A stretch of 64,000 bases of DNA from DATBLE01 sp963837265 (GTDB lineage Bacteria > Actinomycetota > Thermoleophilia > Gaiellales > Gaiellaceae), in contig CAWIMQ010000005.1 of NCBI GenBank assembly GCA_963837265.1, positions 1-64,000 of the forward strand, written 5' to 3'. The translations under genes and the position numbers were made by a program. The notes below the pieces were generated by a model. It was not told where the DNA came from and did not search any database. It saw nothing but the letters and a program-made list of their open reading frames with translations. Below are positions 33,861 to 43,800 of the stretch, piece by piece. Each line of letters opens with the position of its first letter. Positions within the stretch are counted from its first letter, which is position 1.

Positions 33861-35705
33861 ATGGACGACCTCCAGTTGTGGCGTGAGCTCGGGCAACAGT
33901 TCCGGGTCGATTCGGTTCGTTGCGCGGCGCAGGCGAAGTCCGGGCACCCGACTTCGGGGATGTCGCCCGCCGACCTGATGGCGGTGCTGCTCGCCAAGTA
34001 CCTGCACTACGACTTCGACCACCCCGACCTGGCGACGAACGACCGGCTCGTGTTCTCGAAGGGGCATGCGTCGACGCTCCTGTACGCGATGTTCAAGGCC
34101 GCGGGCGCGATCACGGACGACGAGCTGATGACCTACAGGCAGTTCGGCAGCATGCTCGAGGGACACCCGACGCCGCTCATTCCCTGGGTCGACGTCGCCA
34201 CCGGCTCGCTCGGCCAGGGGCTCCCGATCGGGGTCGGCATGGCGATCGCGGGCAAGTACCTCGACCGGCTCCCGTACCGGGTCTGGGTGCTCTGCGGCGA
34301 CAGCGAGTCTGCCGAGGGGTCGATCTGGGAGGCGTTCGAGCACGCCGGCCACTACGAGCTGGACAACCTGACCGCGATCCTCGACGTCAACCGGCTCGGC
34401 CAGCGCGGCCCGACCATGCTCGAGTGGGACGTCGACAGGTACGTCCGGCGCGCACAGGCGTTCGGCTGGCACGCGATCGAGGTCGACGGCCACGACGTCG
34501 AGGCGATCGACGCCGCGTACGCGGAGGCCGCGGCGACGGGTGGGCAGCCGACGGCGATCGTCGCGCGCACGATCAAGGGCAAGGGCGTGAAGGCGGTCGA
34601 GAACCAGAACGGCTGGCACGGCAAGCCCCTCGACGACCCCGAGGCGGCGATCGAGGAGCTCGGCGGCCTGCGCGACCTCGTCGTCGAGGTGGCGAAGCCC
34701 GAGCCGGGCGAGCCGCACCGCTTCGAGACCGGGCCGCTCGAGCTGCCCCGCTACGAGCTCGGCTCCGAGGTGGCGACCCGCAAGGCCTACGGCGAGGCGC
34801 TCGCTGCGCTCGGCTCCGCACGCGGCGACGTCGTCGCGGTCGACGGAGAGGTCTCGAACTCGACCTTCGCGGAGATCTTCAAGGAGGCGCACCCCGACCG
34901 CTTCTTCGAGATGTACATCGCCGAGCAGCAGATGGCCTCTGCCGCGGTCGGCCTGCAGGCACGCGGCTACCGCGTGTTCGCGTCGTCGTTTGCCGCGTTC
35001 CACACCCGTGCGTTCGACTTCCTCAGGATGGCGGCGGTCAGCCGCGCAACGCTGTCGCTGTCCGGCTCCCACGCCGGCGTGTCGATCGGCGAGGACGGCC
35101 CCTCCCAGATGGCGCTGGAGGACCTGGCGATGATGCGCGCCGTCCACGGCTCGACGGTGCTCCATCCCTGCGACGGCAACCAGACCGCCAAGCTGATCGC
35201 GGCGATGGCCGACCTCGACGGGGTCTCCTACATCCGCACCCTGCGTCCGGCGACCGCCGTGCTGTACGGGCCGGACGACGAGTTCGCGATCGGCGGCAGC
35301 CGGGTCCTGCGCGACGGGAGCGACGTCACGCTCGTCGGCTGCGGAATCACCGTGCACGAGGCGCTGAAGGCGGCGGAGGCGCTGGCCGCCGAGGGCATCG
35401 CCGCGCGGGTGATCGACTGCTACTCGATCAAGCCGATCGACGCCGCGACGCTCGCCGCGGCCGCGAAGGAGACGGGCCGCATCGTCACGGTCGAGGACCA
35501 CTGGCCGGAGGGCGGCCTCGGGGACTCGGTGCTCGGGGCGCTCGCGGAGCAGGACGCCCGCGCGCACGTCACGCGGCTCGCGGTCCGCGGCATGCCGCGC
35601 TCGGGCAAGCCGGCGGAGCTCCTCGCCGCCCACGGGATCGACGCGGACGCGATCGCAGCGGCCGCGCGGGCCCTGGCTCGGTCCGGCCCGGCGCCCGCGG
35701 CGTAG
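33861..35705 (+). CDS. tkt: Transketolase, short type
   Basis: 614-residue ThDP enzyme moving two-carbon units among pentose-phosphate sugars. The N-terminal ThDP domain has KSGHPTSGMSPADLM, FSKGHASTLLYAM, TGSLGQGLPIGVGMA and the metal-binding GDSESAEGSIWEAFEHAGHY...ILDVNRLGQ. The pyrimidine domain holds the catalytic Glu near MYIAEQQMASAAVGL. The length fits the mammalian-like group (about 620), not the 660-700-residue E. coli type. ATG at 33861; probably leaderless. Divergent partner of the operon carrying all other pentose-phosphate genes. Confidence 0.95.
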   Translation: MDDLQLWRELGQQFRVDSVRCAAQAKSGHPTSGMSPADLMAVLLAKYLHYDFDHPDLATNDRLVFSKGHASTLLYAMFKAAGAITDDELMTYRQFGSMLEGHPTPLIPWVDVATGSLGQGLPIGVGMAIAGKYLDRLPYRVWVLCGDSESAEGSIWEAFEHAGHYELDNLTAILDVNRLGQRGPTMLEWDVDRYVRRAQAFGWHAIEVDGHDVEAIDAAYAEAAATGGQPTAIVARTIKGKGVKAVENQNGWHGKPLDDPEAAIEELGGLRDLVVEVAKPEPGEPHRFETGPLELPRYELGSEVATRKAYGEALAALGSARGDVVAVDGEVSNSTFAEIFKEAHPDRFFEMYIAEQQMASAAVGLQARGYRVFASSFAAFHTRAFDFLRMAAVSRATLSLSGSHAGVSIGEDGPSQMALEDLAMMRAVHGSTVLHPCDGNQTAKLIAAMADLDGVSYIRTLRPATAVLYGPDDEFAIGGSRVLRDGSDVTLVGCGITVHEALKAAEALAAEGIAARVIDCYSIKPIDAATLAAAAKETGRIVTVEDHWPEGGLGDSVLGALAEQDARAHVTRLAVRGMPRSGKPAELLAAHGIDADAIAAAARALARSGPAPAA

Positions 35706-35758
35706 TCCCGCCTGCAGGCGCCTTCCTCGAGGCGATCCTTCGAGGGGACCGGACTGCA

Positions 35759-35764
35759 TAGCCT
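35759..35764 (+). promoter_or_regulatory. ABC-F gene -10 box
   Basis: TAGCCT 9 nt before the ATG at 35774. A short GAGGC lies in the spacer, so the gene may use either a tiny leader or none. Confidence 0.4.
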
Positions 35765-35773
35765 GTACGAGGC

Positions 35774-37729
35774 ATGGCGGTAGTGATCGGCACCAACCTG
35801 CGCAAGGAGCTCTCCGGCGGGCTCCTGTTCGACGGCGTGTCGTTCAAGGTCGAGCGCCGCGAGCGCCTGGCGCTCTCCGGGCCGAACGGTGCGGGGAAGA
35901 CGACGCTCCTGAGGATGCTGGCCGGCGAGACGAGCGTGGAAGGCGGCCGGATCGTCCTCGAGAAGGGCACGCGGATCGCGCTCCACGACCAGCGGCCGCC
36001 CCTCGCCTCTCTCGGCGGCGGCGGCGGGCGGGACCCGGCGGCGCCCTCGGAAGACCCGGGGGGACTGACGCTGCGCGAGTACGCGCTTTCCGGCGCCCGT
36101 GACCTGATCGAGCTGGAGGACGAGCTGCGCCGCCTGGAGAGGGCGATGGCGGGAGGCGATCACGGCGCCGAGACGATGCGGCGCTACTCGGAGGCCCAGG
36201 CGCGGCTCGAGCACGCCGGCGGCTACGCCTGGCGCGAGCGCTCGCTGGCGGCGCTGCGCGGGCTCGGGTTCGCCGACGACGAGCTCGACCGGCGGCTGGA
36301 GACGTTCTCGGGAGGAGAGCTGACGCGCGCGTCGCTGGCGCGCGCGCTCGCGGGCGATCCGGACCTCCTGTTGCTGGACGAGCCGACGAACCACCTCGAC
36401 GTCGAGCGGCTCGAGTGGCTCGAGCGGACGCTCGTCGCGCTCGACGCGGCCGTGATCCTGGTCGCGCACGACCGCTGGTTCCTGGAGGCGACCACGACCG
36501 CGGTGCTCGAGCTCGAGGCCGGCCGCTCGACCTACTTCCCGGGGCAGTGGCACGTCTGGCGCCGCGAGAAGGCGGCGCGGATGCTCGACGCCTCGAAGGC
36601 GCTCGACCGCTACAACGCGGACATCGCGCGCCTCCAGCGCTTCGTCGACCGGTTCCGGTACAAGAAGTCGAAGGCGCGGCAGGCGCAGGCGAAGCTGACT
36701 CAGATCGGCCGGCTCGAGCAGGAGCGCAGCGGCGCCGCCGGCGAGCTCGCGCTGCTCGGCCGCCGGTCGAAACGGCTCGGGTTCGAGTTCCTCAGCCCGC
36801 CGCGGAGCGGGCGAACCGTCGTCGAGGTCGAGGACCTGTCCCTGTCGGCCGGCGAGAAGCAGCTGCTCGAAGGGGTCTCGCTGGCGATCGAGCGGGGCGA
36901 GCACGTGGCGCTCGTCGGACCGAACGGCTCCGGGAAGACGACGCTGCTCGAGACGCTCCTCGGGCGACGAGCCGCCGACGCCGGGTCCGTTCGGCTCGGT
37001 CACGGCGTCGTCCCGGCCTACTTCTCGCAGCACGAGGCCGAGCTGGACGAGCGTGGATCCGTGCTCGACTGCGTCCAGGCGATGACCGGGCTGCGCCGGC
37101 CCGACGCGCAGACGCTGCTCGGCCGGTTCCTCTTCTCCGGCTGGGAGGCGCACGAGAAGCCGGTCTCGGTCCTCTCCGGCGGCGAGCGGCGCCGGCTCGC
37201 GCTCGCGGTCGTCGTCGCCTCGGGCGCGAACTTCCTCGTCCTCGACGAGCCCACCAATCATCTCGACCTGGAGAGCCGCGAGGCGCTGGAGGGGGCGCTC
37301 GAGAGCTTCCCGGCCACCGTGCTGCTCGTCTCGCACGACCGCGCGCTGCTGGACGCGGTCGCGGAGCGCACGCTCGCGATCCACGACGGACACGTCCGGA
37401 GCTACGACGGCGGCTGGGCCGACTACGTCCGCGCCCACGACCTGTGGACACGTAGTCGCACTCTTGTTCCAACCCCGGTGCCAGACACTGGGTTGAAAAC
37501 GGCACAAGGAAAGACACGGCCGGAGGGGCGACGACCAGAAGGGCCGAGCGAGCTGGAGCGGGTCGAGGCCGCGATCGCGGCGAAGGAGCAGGCGGTCGCC
37601 GACCTGGAGCGGAAGCTGGCCGAGGACTGGGCCGACGTCGAGCTGCTCACCGCGCACCGCGCCGCCCGGAACGAGCTACGGTCGCTGCTCGAGCGCTGGG
37701 AGACGCTGTTCGAGCAGGCGCAGGCGTGA
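35774..37729 (+). CDS. ABC-F family ATPase
   Basis: 651-residue soluble protein with two ABC domains and no membrane segments, the layout of ribosome-acting ABC-F proteins. Walker A motifs are GPNGAGKTT (about 36) and GPNGSGKTT (about 378). Signatures are FSGGELTRASLARAL and LSGGERRRLALAV, and both Walker B motifs are LLLDEPTNHLD/LVLDEPTNHLD. A basic linker (RFRYKKSKARQAQAK) lies between, and a C-terminal coiled coil begins near residue 595. The segment between the second ABC domain and the coiled coil is encoded by a REP-like element (37442-37488) read in frame, so this region differs from relatives. Probable role in translation or antibiotic resistance is inferred. Confidence 0.9.
   Translation: MAVVIGTNLRKELSGGLLFDGVSFKVERRERLALSGPNGAGKTTLLRMLAGETSVEGGRIVLEKGTRIALHDQRPPLASLGGGGGRDPAAPSEDPGGLTLREYALSGARDLIELEDELRRLERAMAGGDHGAETMRRYSEAQARLEHAGGYAWRERSLAALRGLGFADDELDRRLETFSGGELTRASLARALAGDPDLLLLDEPTNHLDVERLEWLERTLVALDAAVILVAHDRWFLEATTTAVLELEAGRSTYFPGQWHVWRREKAARMLDASKALDRYNADIARLQRFVDRFRYKKSKARQAQAKLTQIGRLEQERSGAAGELALLGRRSKRLGFEFLSPPRSGRTVVEVEDLSLSAGEKQLLEGVSLAIERGEHVALVGPNGSGKTTLLETLLGRRAADAGSVRLGHGVVPAYFSQHEAELDERGSVLDCVQAMTGLRRPDAQTLLGRFLFSGWEAHEKPVSVLSGGERRRLALAVVVASGANFLVLDEPTNHLDLESREALEGALESFPATVLLVSHDRALLDAVAERTLAIHDGHVRSYDGGWADYVRAHDLWTRSRTLVPTPVPDTGLKTAQGKTRPEGRRPEGPSELERVEAAIAAKEQAVADLERKLAEDWADVELLTAHRAARNELRSLLERWETLFEQAQA
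37442..37488. repeat. REP-like element inside the ABC-F coding sequence
   Basis: CTGTGGA with a following GTAGTCGCACTCT (37442-37464), then GTGCCAGACAC at 37478-37488. The leader-to-core distance (35 bp) and 20 of 23 leader bases match 22631-22677. It is translated in frame as part of the linker before the C-terminal coiled coil. Confidence 0.75.
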
Positions 37730-37737
37730 TCGCCCGG

Positions 37738-38304
37738 CTAGCCTTCGAAGGTCGCGATCAGCGCGTCCGCGACGACCTTCAGCGGCCGGCCGGCGAGCTG
37801 GCTGGCGCGCCGCAACCGCTCGAACGCCTCCTGCTCGGTGAGGGCCTCCCTCGCCATCAACAGGCCCTTGGCCCGCTCGATCGACTTCCTCGCCGCGAGC
37901 GCCTCGGCCAGCGACTCGGCCTCGGACCGCAATGCCGCGAGCTCCTCGTGCCTGGCCCGCGCCACCCCGATCGCCGGGAGCAGGTCGCTCTCGCGGAAGG
38001 GCTTGACCAGATAGCCGAACACGCCTGCCTCGACCGCCCGCGAGACGAGCTCGTCCTGCCCGTAGGCGGTGAGCATCACGATCGGGATGGGCCGCTCGGC
38101 GAGGATCCGCCGCGCCGCCTCGATCCCGTCCAGCCTCGGCATCTTCACGTCGAGCACGGCGAGGTCGGGCTGCTCCGACCCCGCGAGCTCGACCGCCTCG
38201 AGCCCGTCCCTCGCCTCGGCGCAGACCTCGAAGCCGGCCCGCTCGAGCAGCTCCCGGAGGTCGAGACGGATGATCGTCTCGTCCTCCGCGATCAGGATCC
38301 TCAC
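37738..38304 (-). CDS. ANTAR-domain response regulator (PdtaR-like)
   Basis: 188-residue regulator. The receiver domain has acidic pocket EDE, phosphoacceptor Asp in LAVLDVKMPRLDG, and LVKPFRESDL. A short coiled coil and a C-terminal ANTAR RNA-binding domain follow (ALAARKSIERAKGLLMAREALTEQEAFERLRRAS). ANTAR proteins act by transcription antitermination through paired hairpins in target mRNAs. GTG 38304 is 7 nt after -10 TAGACT (38317-38312), so leaderless. Its natural partner would be a HisKA_2 kinase such as the one at 44809-46212. Confidence 0.92.
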   Translation of the reverse strand: MRILIAEDETIIRLDLRELLERAGFEVCAEARDGLEAVELAGSEQPDLAVLDVKMPRLDGIEAARRILAERPIPIVMLTAYGQDELVSRAVEAGVFGYLVKPFRESDLLPAIGVARARHEELAALRSEAESLAEALAARKSIERAKGLLMAREALTEQEAFERLRRASQLAGRPLKVVADALIATFEG

Positions 38305-38440
38305 GACGCCGAGTCTATGTCCGCCACCTGAGCCGGTGACAGTCACCCCGTTGACTGTCACCGCTGGGTGGGGGAGACCGGGCGGCGGGCTCCCGCCCCG
38401 GCAGCCTCGCGCCGGCGAGAACCGGGGTACACTCGCCCGC

Positions 38441-38851
38441 ATGCTGCGCAAGAACGCGAAGGTCGAGCTCCTGCGACGCATTCCGCTCTTCTCCGCGTGC
38501 TCGAAGCGCGAGCTCGGGCAGATCGCCGCGATCGCCGACGAGCTGGACTTCCCCGCCGGGAGGGTGTTGGTCAGGGAGGGGCAGAGCGGCCGCGAGTGCT
38601 TCGTCCTGATCGAGGGAGCGGTCGAGATCACCCGCGGGGGCCGTCCCATCCGCACCCGGGGCAGCACCGAGCTGTTCGGGGAGATGGCCCTCCTGACCGA
38701 TCGGCCCAGGAACGCGACGGTGAAGACCACGACGCCGGCACATGTCCTCGTCCTCACGGGCCGCGACTTCCGCTCCCTCATGCGAACGACTCCGACGATC
38801 GCCCTGAAGGTCATGGAGACGCTCACCGAGCGCCTCCAGCCGGAGGGTTAG
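38441..38851 (+). CDS. Cyclic-nucleotide-binding domain protein
   Basis: 136-residue single cNMP-binding domain (Crp fold) without a DNA-binding domain. The phosphate-binding cassette appears as LFGEMALLTDRPRNATVKT. ATG at 38441 follows -10 TACACT (38428-38433) by 7 nt, so a leaderless mRNA is predicted. It converges on a second cNMP-binding protein with overlapping stop codons. A soluble-adenylyl-cyclase-like protein is encoded nearby (40865-44722), so cAMP is a plausible ligand. Confidence 0.85.
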   Translation: MLRKNAKVELLRRIPLFSACSKRELGQIAAIADELDFPAGRVLVREGQSGRECFVLIEGAVEITRGGRPIRTRGSTELFGEMALLTDRPRNATVKTTTPAHVLVLTGRDFRSLMRTTPTIALKVMETLTERLQPEG

Positions 38852-39246
38852 GGAAGCTCGGCGGCCCGCCGCCGCATCGTCTCCTCGATGCGGGCGGCAA
38901 TCTGCGGGTGCTCCTGCTGGAGCCGGCGGAACTCGGTGCCGAACAGGACGAGCAGCCTCGCGGGCGAGGTCGAGGTGACGGTGGCGAGGCGGCGGCCCTC
39001 TCCCAGGAGAGCCATCTCGCCGAAGTAGTCCCCGGGCCCGAGCTCCTTCACCGTCGTCTCCCCCGACGTCACGACGACCGTGCCCTCGACGAGGACGAAG
39101 AAGGAGTAGCCGGATGCCCCCTCGCCGGCGAGCCGGACGCCCTCGTCGACCGTCTTCTCCTGGAACCAGGCGGCGAGCTCGCCGAGCTCGGCTGCGCCGA
39201 GAGGCTCGAAGATGGGGACCGCAGCCAGCGTGTCGGCACCTGCCAT
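38848..39246 (-). CDS. Cyclic-nucleotide-binding domain protein
   Basis: 132-residue single cNMP-binding domain. The cassette appears as YFGEMALLGEGRRLATVTS, and the hydrophobic beta-roll is VRLAGEGASGYSFFVLVEGTVVV. There is no effector domain. Its stop codon (TAA) overlaps the convergent neighbour's TAG by 2 nt. Start ATG 39246; a TAGGTT 10 nt upstream may be its -10. It is divergently or convergently paired with 38441-38851 and probably paralogous to it. Confidence 0.85.
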   Translation of the reverse strand: MAGADTLAAVPIFEPLGAAELGELAAWFQEKTVDEGVRLAGEGASGYSFFVLVEGTVVVTSGETTVKELGPGDYFGEMALLGEGRRLATVTSTSPARLLVLFGTEFRRLQQEHPQIAARIEETMRRRAAELP

Positions 39247-39422
39247 GAGGTCGCTGAACCTACCGGCGCCTCCCGCGGGCGTCCACCACCGGCTTCCCCA
39301 TCGTCACCGGACGGTCACCAAACGGACCCCTTCGCCGGCCGCTTGTCCCTGGGCGGCGGTCGCCGATCAGGGTATCCTCGCGCGACAACGAATCCGGGAA
39401 GTCCGGGGGAGAGGAGGCGGAG
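39247..39422 (+). promoter_or_regulatory. 176-bp upstream region of secreted protein gene
   Basis: Contains a possible -10 TATCCT (39373-39378) and a strong ribosome site GAGGAGG 5 nt before ATG 39423. I see no repeat or RNA structure here. Confidence 0.4.
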
Positions 39423-40868
39423 ATGCGGTGGGATCTGCGTGGCCTGCGACGGAGGTCGGCCGGGCGCGAGCGAATGCCGGGAGCGGCGGCTCTGGCAGCC
39501 CTCGCCGGAGCGTTGATCCTCGGGCTGTCCGCGGGGCCCGCCTCGGGCTCTCCCGGCCCCGGCGTCGCCTTCGGCCTCGGCTCGAGCTACCGGTCGCTCA
39601 CCAACCCGGCGGCGACGCCGGCGGGATTCGAGCAGCCCGGCTTCGACGACTCCGGCTGGACCACCGCATCGGCGCCGTTCGGCCAGGACGACGGCCACAC
39701 CTGTTCGGGGATCTTCCCCGACCCGCCGTGGAACGCGAGCGTCTTCCCCGTGAACGGGACGGTCTACCTGCGCACGTCGTTCGCCCTGCCGAGCAACGCC
39801 TTCGGCCTGCACATCGACGGCACGATCGACAACAACGCCGACGTGTACGTCAACGGCCACCAGGAAGGCCACGTCGCCAGCGGCAACTGCGAGACGGGAG
39901 CGATCCACCTCCACGGCGTCCCGAACGGCGACCTCGTGCACGGCGGCGGCAACCTGGTCGCGGTCAAGGCCGTCGACCTCGGCGCGATCAGCTTCTTCGA
40001 CCTGCAGGCGACGTACGGGACGGTGGACTTCGCGCAGCAGCCGACGGAGACGCAGAAGCAGCTGCCGATCACGCCGGCTCCGACGGTCACGCTCACGAAC
40101 GCGGAAGGCCATCCGGTCGCAGGTGCAACCGTGGCGGTCACGCTCCAGACGATCGCGGGCGGCGGCACGCTCACGCCGGGCAGCGTGACGTCGGCGACGA
40201 CCGACGCGGGCGGCGTCGCGACCTTCCCGAGCCTCGCCGTCACCGACGCCGGCAAGTACCGCCTGGTCGCGACGAGCGAAGGGGCGACGGCGACGAGTAC
40301 GGGCTTCCTGATCGCGAATCAGGTCACGCCCTGCCAGGGATCGTGCTCGGCGGAGGGATCGGTCCCGAACAACACATCGGTCCAGGCGTCGGCCTCGAAC
40401 GCCCCGGCGGGCTCGGCGCTCGCGGTCTCGGTGATCCCGAACATCAGCCCTCCCCCCGGCGTCTGCGACGGTCTCGTGCCGCTCGGCGCCGGCTCGTTCG
40501 TGAACATCCTCCGCACCGGCACGACCCTTCCGGACTTCACGATCACCTGGAGGCTCGACAAGTCGATCGTCCAGCAGGCGGGAAACCCGGGCGCGGCTCA
40601 CTTCGATATCTGCCTCGGGGCGGAGAACCTGCTCGATCCGAGCGGCGCGTCGACAACTGGCTGGCCGACCAGGGCGGGGACGCCGGCCGTCCCGGTCGCC
40701 GACCCGGACCTCGGCGTGACGCTCTTCTGGGGAATCCTTCCCGAGTGCGCGAAGAAGGGGACGCAGGCCGGGCCCTGCTACCTCCACAAGAAGAAGAACG
40801 CCGCCGGCGACGAGATCATCGACTTCCTCAAGCCGGCCCCCTGGGACGGGCATATGTACGGAGGCTAG
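39423..40868 (+). CDS. Secreted beta-sandwich protein (galactose-binding-like and Ig-like)
   Basis: 481 residues. A basic N-terminus and signal peptide (ends near residue 43, GPASGS) precede a jelly-roll-like region. That region contains GFDDSGWTTASAPFG...VYLRTSFALP and GTIDNNADVYVNGHQEG, a pattern of galactose-binding-like domains. An Ig-like (Big_1-type) domain follows (PTVTLTNAEGHPVAGATVAVTLQTIAGGGTL...). A cysteine-containing C-terminal domain completes the protein. ATG 39423 has a strong Shine-Dalgarno site. No catalytic motif is recognised; probably a carbohydrate-binding extracellular protein. Confidence 0.78.
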   Translation: MRWDLRGLRRRSAGRERMPGAAALAALAGALILGLSAGPASGSPGPGVAFGLGSSYRSLTNPAATPAGFEQPGFDDSGWTTASAPFGQDDGHTCSGIFPDPPWNASVFPVNGTVYLRTSFALPSNAFGLHIDGTIDNNADVYVNGHQEGHVASGNCETGAIHLHGVPNGDLVHGGGNLVAVKAVDLGAISFFDLQATYGTVDFAQQPTETQKQLPITPAPTVTLTNAEGHPVAGATVAVTLQTIAGGGTLTPGSVTSATTDAGGVATFPSLAVTDAGKYRLVATSEGATATSTGFLIANQVTPCQGSCSAEGSVPNNTSVQASASNAPAGSALAVSVIPNISPPPGVCDGLVPLGAGSFVNILRTGTTLPDFTITWRLDKSIVQQAGNPGAAHFDICLGAENLLDPSGASTTGWPTRAGTPAVPVADPDLGVTLFWGILPECAKKGTQAGPCYLHKKKNAAGDEIIDFLKPAPWDGHMYGG

Positions 40869-43800
40869 GCGGACCGGCCCGTCGACAACCCGCCGGCTTC
40901 GAGCGGGAGCGGGATCTCGGGGGTCGCCACGACCCCGAGCTTCTCGAGGATCGAGTCCCGCTCCCGCTCGATTCCCTCCCGCGGCTCACCGCCGAGCCGG
41001 GGGAGCGCAGCCAGGGCATCGAGCGCGAGCGCGACGTCGTAGTCGGCGCTCTCCAGCCGGGCCCGGCGGAGGCTCTCGGTCAGCGCCTCCCGCGCCTCTT
41101 CCGGTCGTCCGAGCTGGATCAGGGCGAGGCCGCGCGCCCGCTGGAGGGTCGGTACGAGGACGAAGATCCCCTCGAAGGTCCCCACCCGTGCGAGCGTCCG
41201 CTCGGCCTGGTGGAGAGCGTCCTCGGCCGCGCCGCTCAGGACGAGGGACTCGGCGATCCTGGCCTCGGTCGCCAGGACCTCACCGCGCTCGCGGTCGCGC
41301 TCGTATTGCCCGTGTGCTTCCGCGAGCAGCGACGCCGCCTCCTCGAACCGTCCGAGCCTCGCGAGGAGCCTGCCGTAGTAGCCGGCCACGTCGGCGATCC
41401 GGGCACCCGACCTCGAGGCCCGCGCGATTCGCAGCGACTTCTTCATCAGCGGCTCGGCCTCGTCCAGCCGCCCCTGATCCAGGAGGACCTCCGCCCGGTT
41501 GACGACCGCGAAAGAGGCCGACCACCGGTCGCCCACCTCCTCCCAGGCACGCTGGGCCCGCTCGTAGAGCGCGATCGACTCCCCCCAGCGTCCCTGGCGG
41601 TGCGCGAGCACGCCGAGGTTGTTCAGGATCAACGCCTGCCGCTCGAGATCGCCGAGCTCCTCGTAGATCGCGAGCGCGCGCTGCGAGTAGACGGCCTCGT
41701 CGAACCGGCCGAGCGCGGCGTACGCCCAGTCGAGCATGTAGAAGGCCTGGGCGAGCGCCTCCCGGGCACCGGAGGCCTCCGCCGCGGCGATCGCGCGCCG
41801 GCACCACTTGATCGCTTCCAGCGGATATCCCTGCTTCTGCCTGATCACCCCTTTCCAGGCGTAGAGCCCTGCCCGCTGGCGAACGGCGGGCTGCTCCTCG
41901 CGTCCGTCGATGATCCTGAGGCCCCTCGTGAGCCAGCGAAGTGCCTGCGGGTATCGACCCAGCCTCCACGGGATCAACGCGTGCTTGAGCACGAGCCGGG
42001 CATCCTCCACGGGGTCCGCCGGCAGGTGACGGCGTGACGCCCTGAACGCCTCGCCGGCGGCCTCGAACTCGCCGAGCCTGACGCGCACGTCACCCAGGGA
42101 CTCGGCGACCGCGGCGACCTCGGCGCTCGCCACGCCGCGGAGCCGCCCCGCCGCCTGGAGCGCCCGCTCGTAGAAGCCGGCGGCCTCGACGTTGGCGTAG
42201 ACCCGCTCCGCGCGGTCTCCCGCGATCCGCGAGTACCGCCACGCCCGCACGAGCTCTCCCGCGTGGAAGAAGTGCAGGGACAGCATGCCGACCTCGTCGC
42301 CCGGGTCGTCGCCCAGACGGCGCTCGAGCGCCTCCCCCACGGATCGGTGCAGCTCGCGACGCCGCCTGTAGGGCAGCCCCTCGTAGGCCGCGTCCCGCAC
42401 GAGAGCGTGGCGGAATCGAACCTGGCCGTCGCCGTGGTCGACGAGGAAGTCGGCGAGGCGGTCCCAGGCGCTCCGGTCGGGTCGCTCGCGGAGCGCCTCG
42501 GCGAGCAGCTCCGTCGTGAAGACCGCGCCGATCACCGCAGCGCACCGGAGCAGCCGGCGATCGCCGGGTGCAAGACGGTCGATCTGCGCCATGAGCAGGC
42601 TCTCGACCGAGTCCGGAAGGGCGTCGACACCGCCGGCCTGCCGCGCCGCCGCAAGCAGCTCGCCGAGGAACAGAGGGTTCCCCCCGGATCGGGCGGCGAG
42701 GGCCTCGAGCTCGTGCGGGCGCAAGGGTGTCTCCTCGGTCGTGGCGAGGAGCAGGGCGCCGGCCTGGTCGGGGGCGAGCGGCTGCAGCTCGATCCGCCTC
42801 GCGGCGGAGTCCGGCGAGGCGGCGAACCCCGACGCCTGCTCGCGCCGGGTGGCCACGATCATCCACGGCCGCAGGGCAAGCTGGCCGGCGAGATGGCGGA
42901 GCAGGCCCGCGGAGGCCTCGTCCATCCAGTGCGTGTCCTCGAAGACGAGCAGGGCCGGCTCGAGCAGGAACATCCCGAGCAGCTCTGCCGTCACCTCGTG
43001 GACGCGATCTCTGCGGAACCTCTCGTCCAGGTGCGACGTCTCGGCGGTGTCGGGTAGCTCGAGGCCCAGCGGGGTGCCGAGGAGCGGCAACCAGGGCACG
43101 AGGTGCGGCGCCCTCGACTCGACACCCGAGCGGAGCGCATGCTCCACCTGCCCCGCGTCCTCCTCGCCCGTGAGCGCGAGCAGCTCGCGGAGGAGGGCGC
43201 GGAACGCCAGGTACGGGGTCGACGATCCGTACTCGTCGCACTCCACCGAGACGGTCGGGACGCCGTCGGCGCGCAACCGCAGCTCCTCGATCAGGCGCGA
43301 CTTGCCCAGCCCCGGCTCCCCGACCAGCTCGACGATCGAGCCGCTTCCCTCGCGGAGCCGCTCGAGCCCGCCCAGGAGCTCGTCGAGCTCCGCCTCGCGC
43401 CCGACGAGCGGCGCCTGCTCGCCGGCGCTCTCCGCCGCGCCGAGCGCCGGGCCCAGGACATACGCGTGGACCGGCTCGCTCCTGCCCTTCGCGACGAACG
43501 GCTCCAGCGCGGCGACGTCGAAGCGGGTGCGCGCCCGATCGAGGACGTCGCGCGCGACCAGGATCTGACCGGGCTCCGCCTTCGCCATCAACCGCGCGGC
43601 GAGGTTGACCGCGTCACCCTTGACGGAGTACGTGCGCCGGTACGGCGGGCCGAAGTCGGCGACGAAGATGCGGCCTCTGTTCACTCCGATCCGGAGGGGC
43701 AGCGGACTGCCCGCGGCCATGACCGCGCCCATCGCGCGCAGCATCCGCTCCTCCTCGTTTCCGGAGCTTCGCGGCGCCCCGGCGATCAGGATGATCTTGC

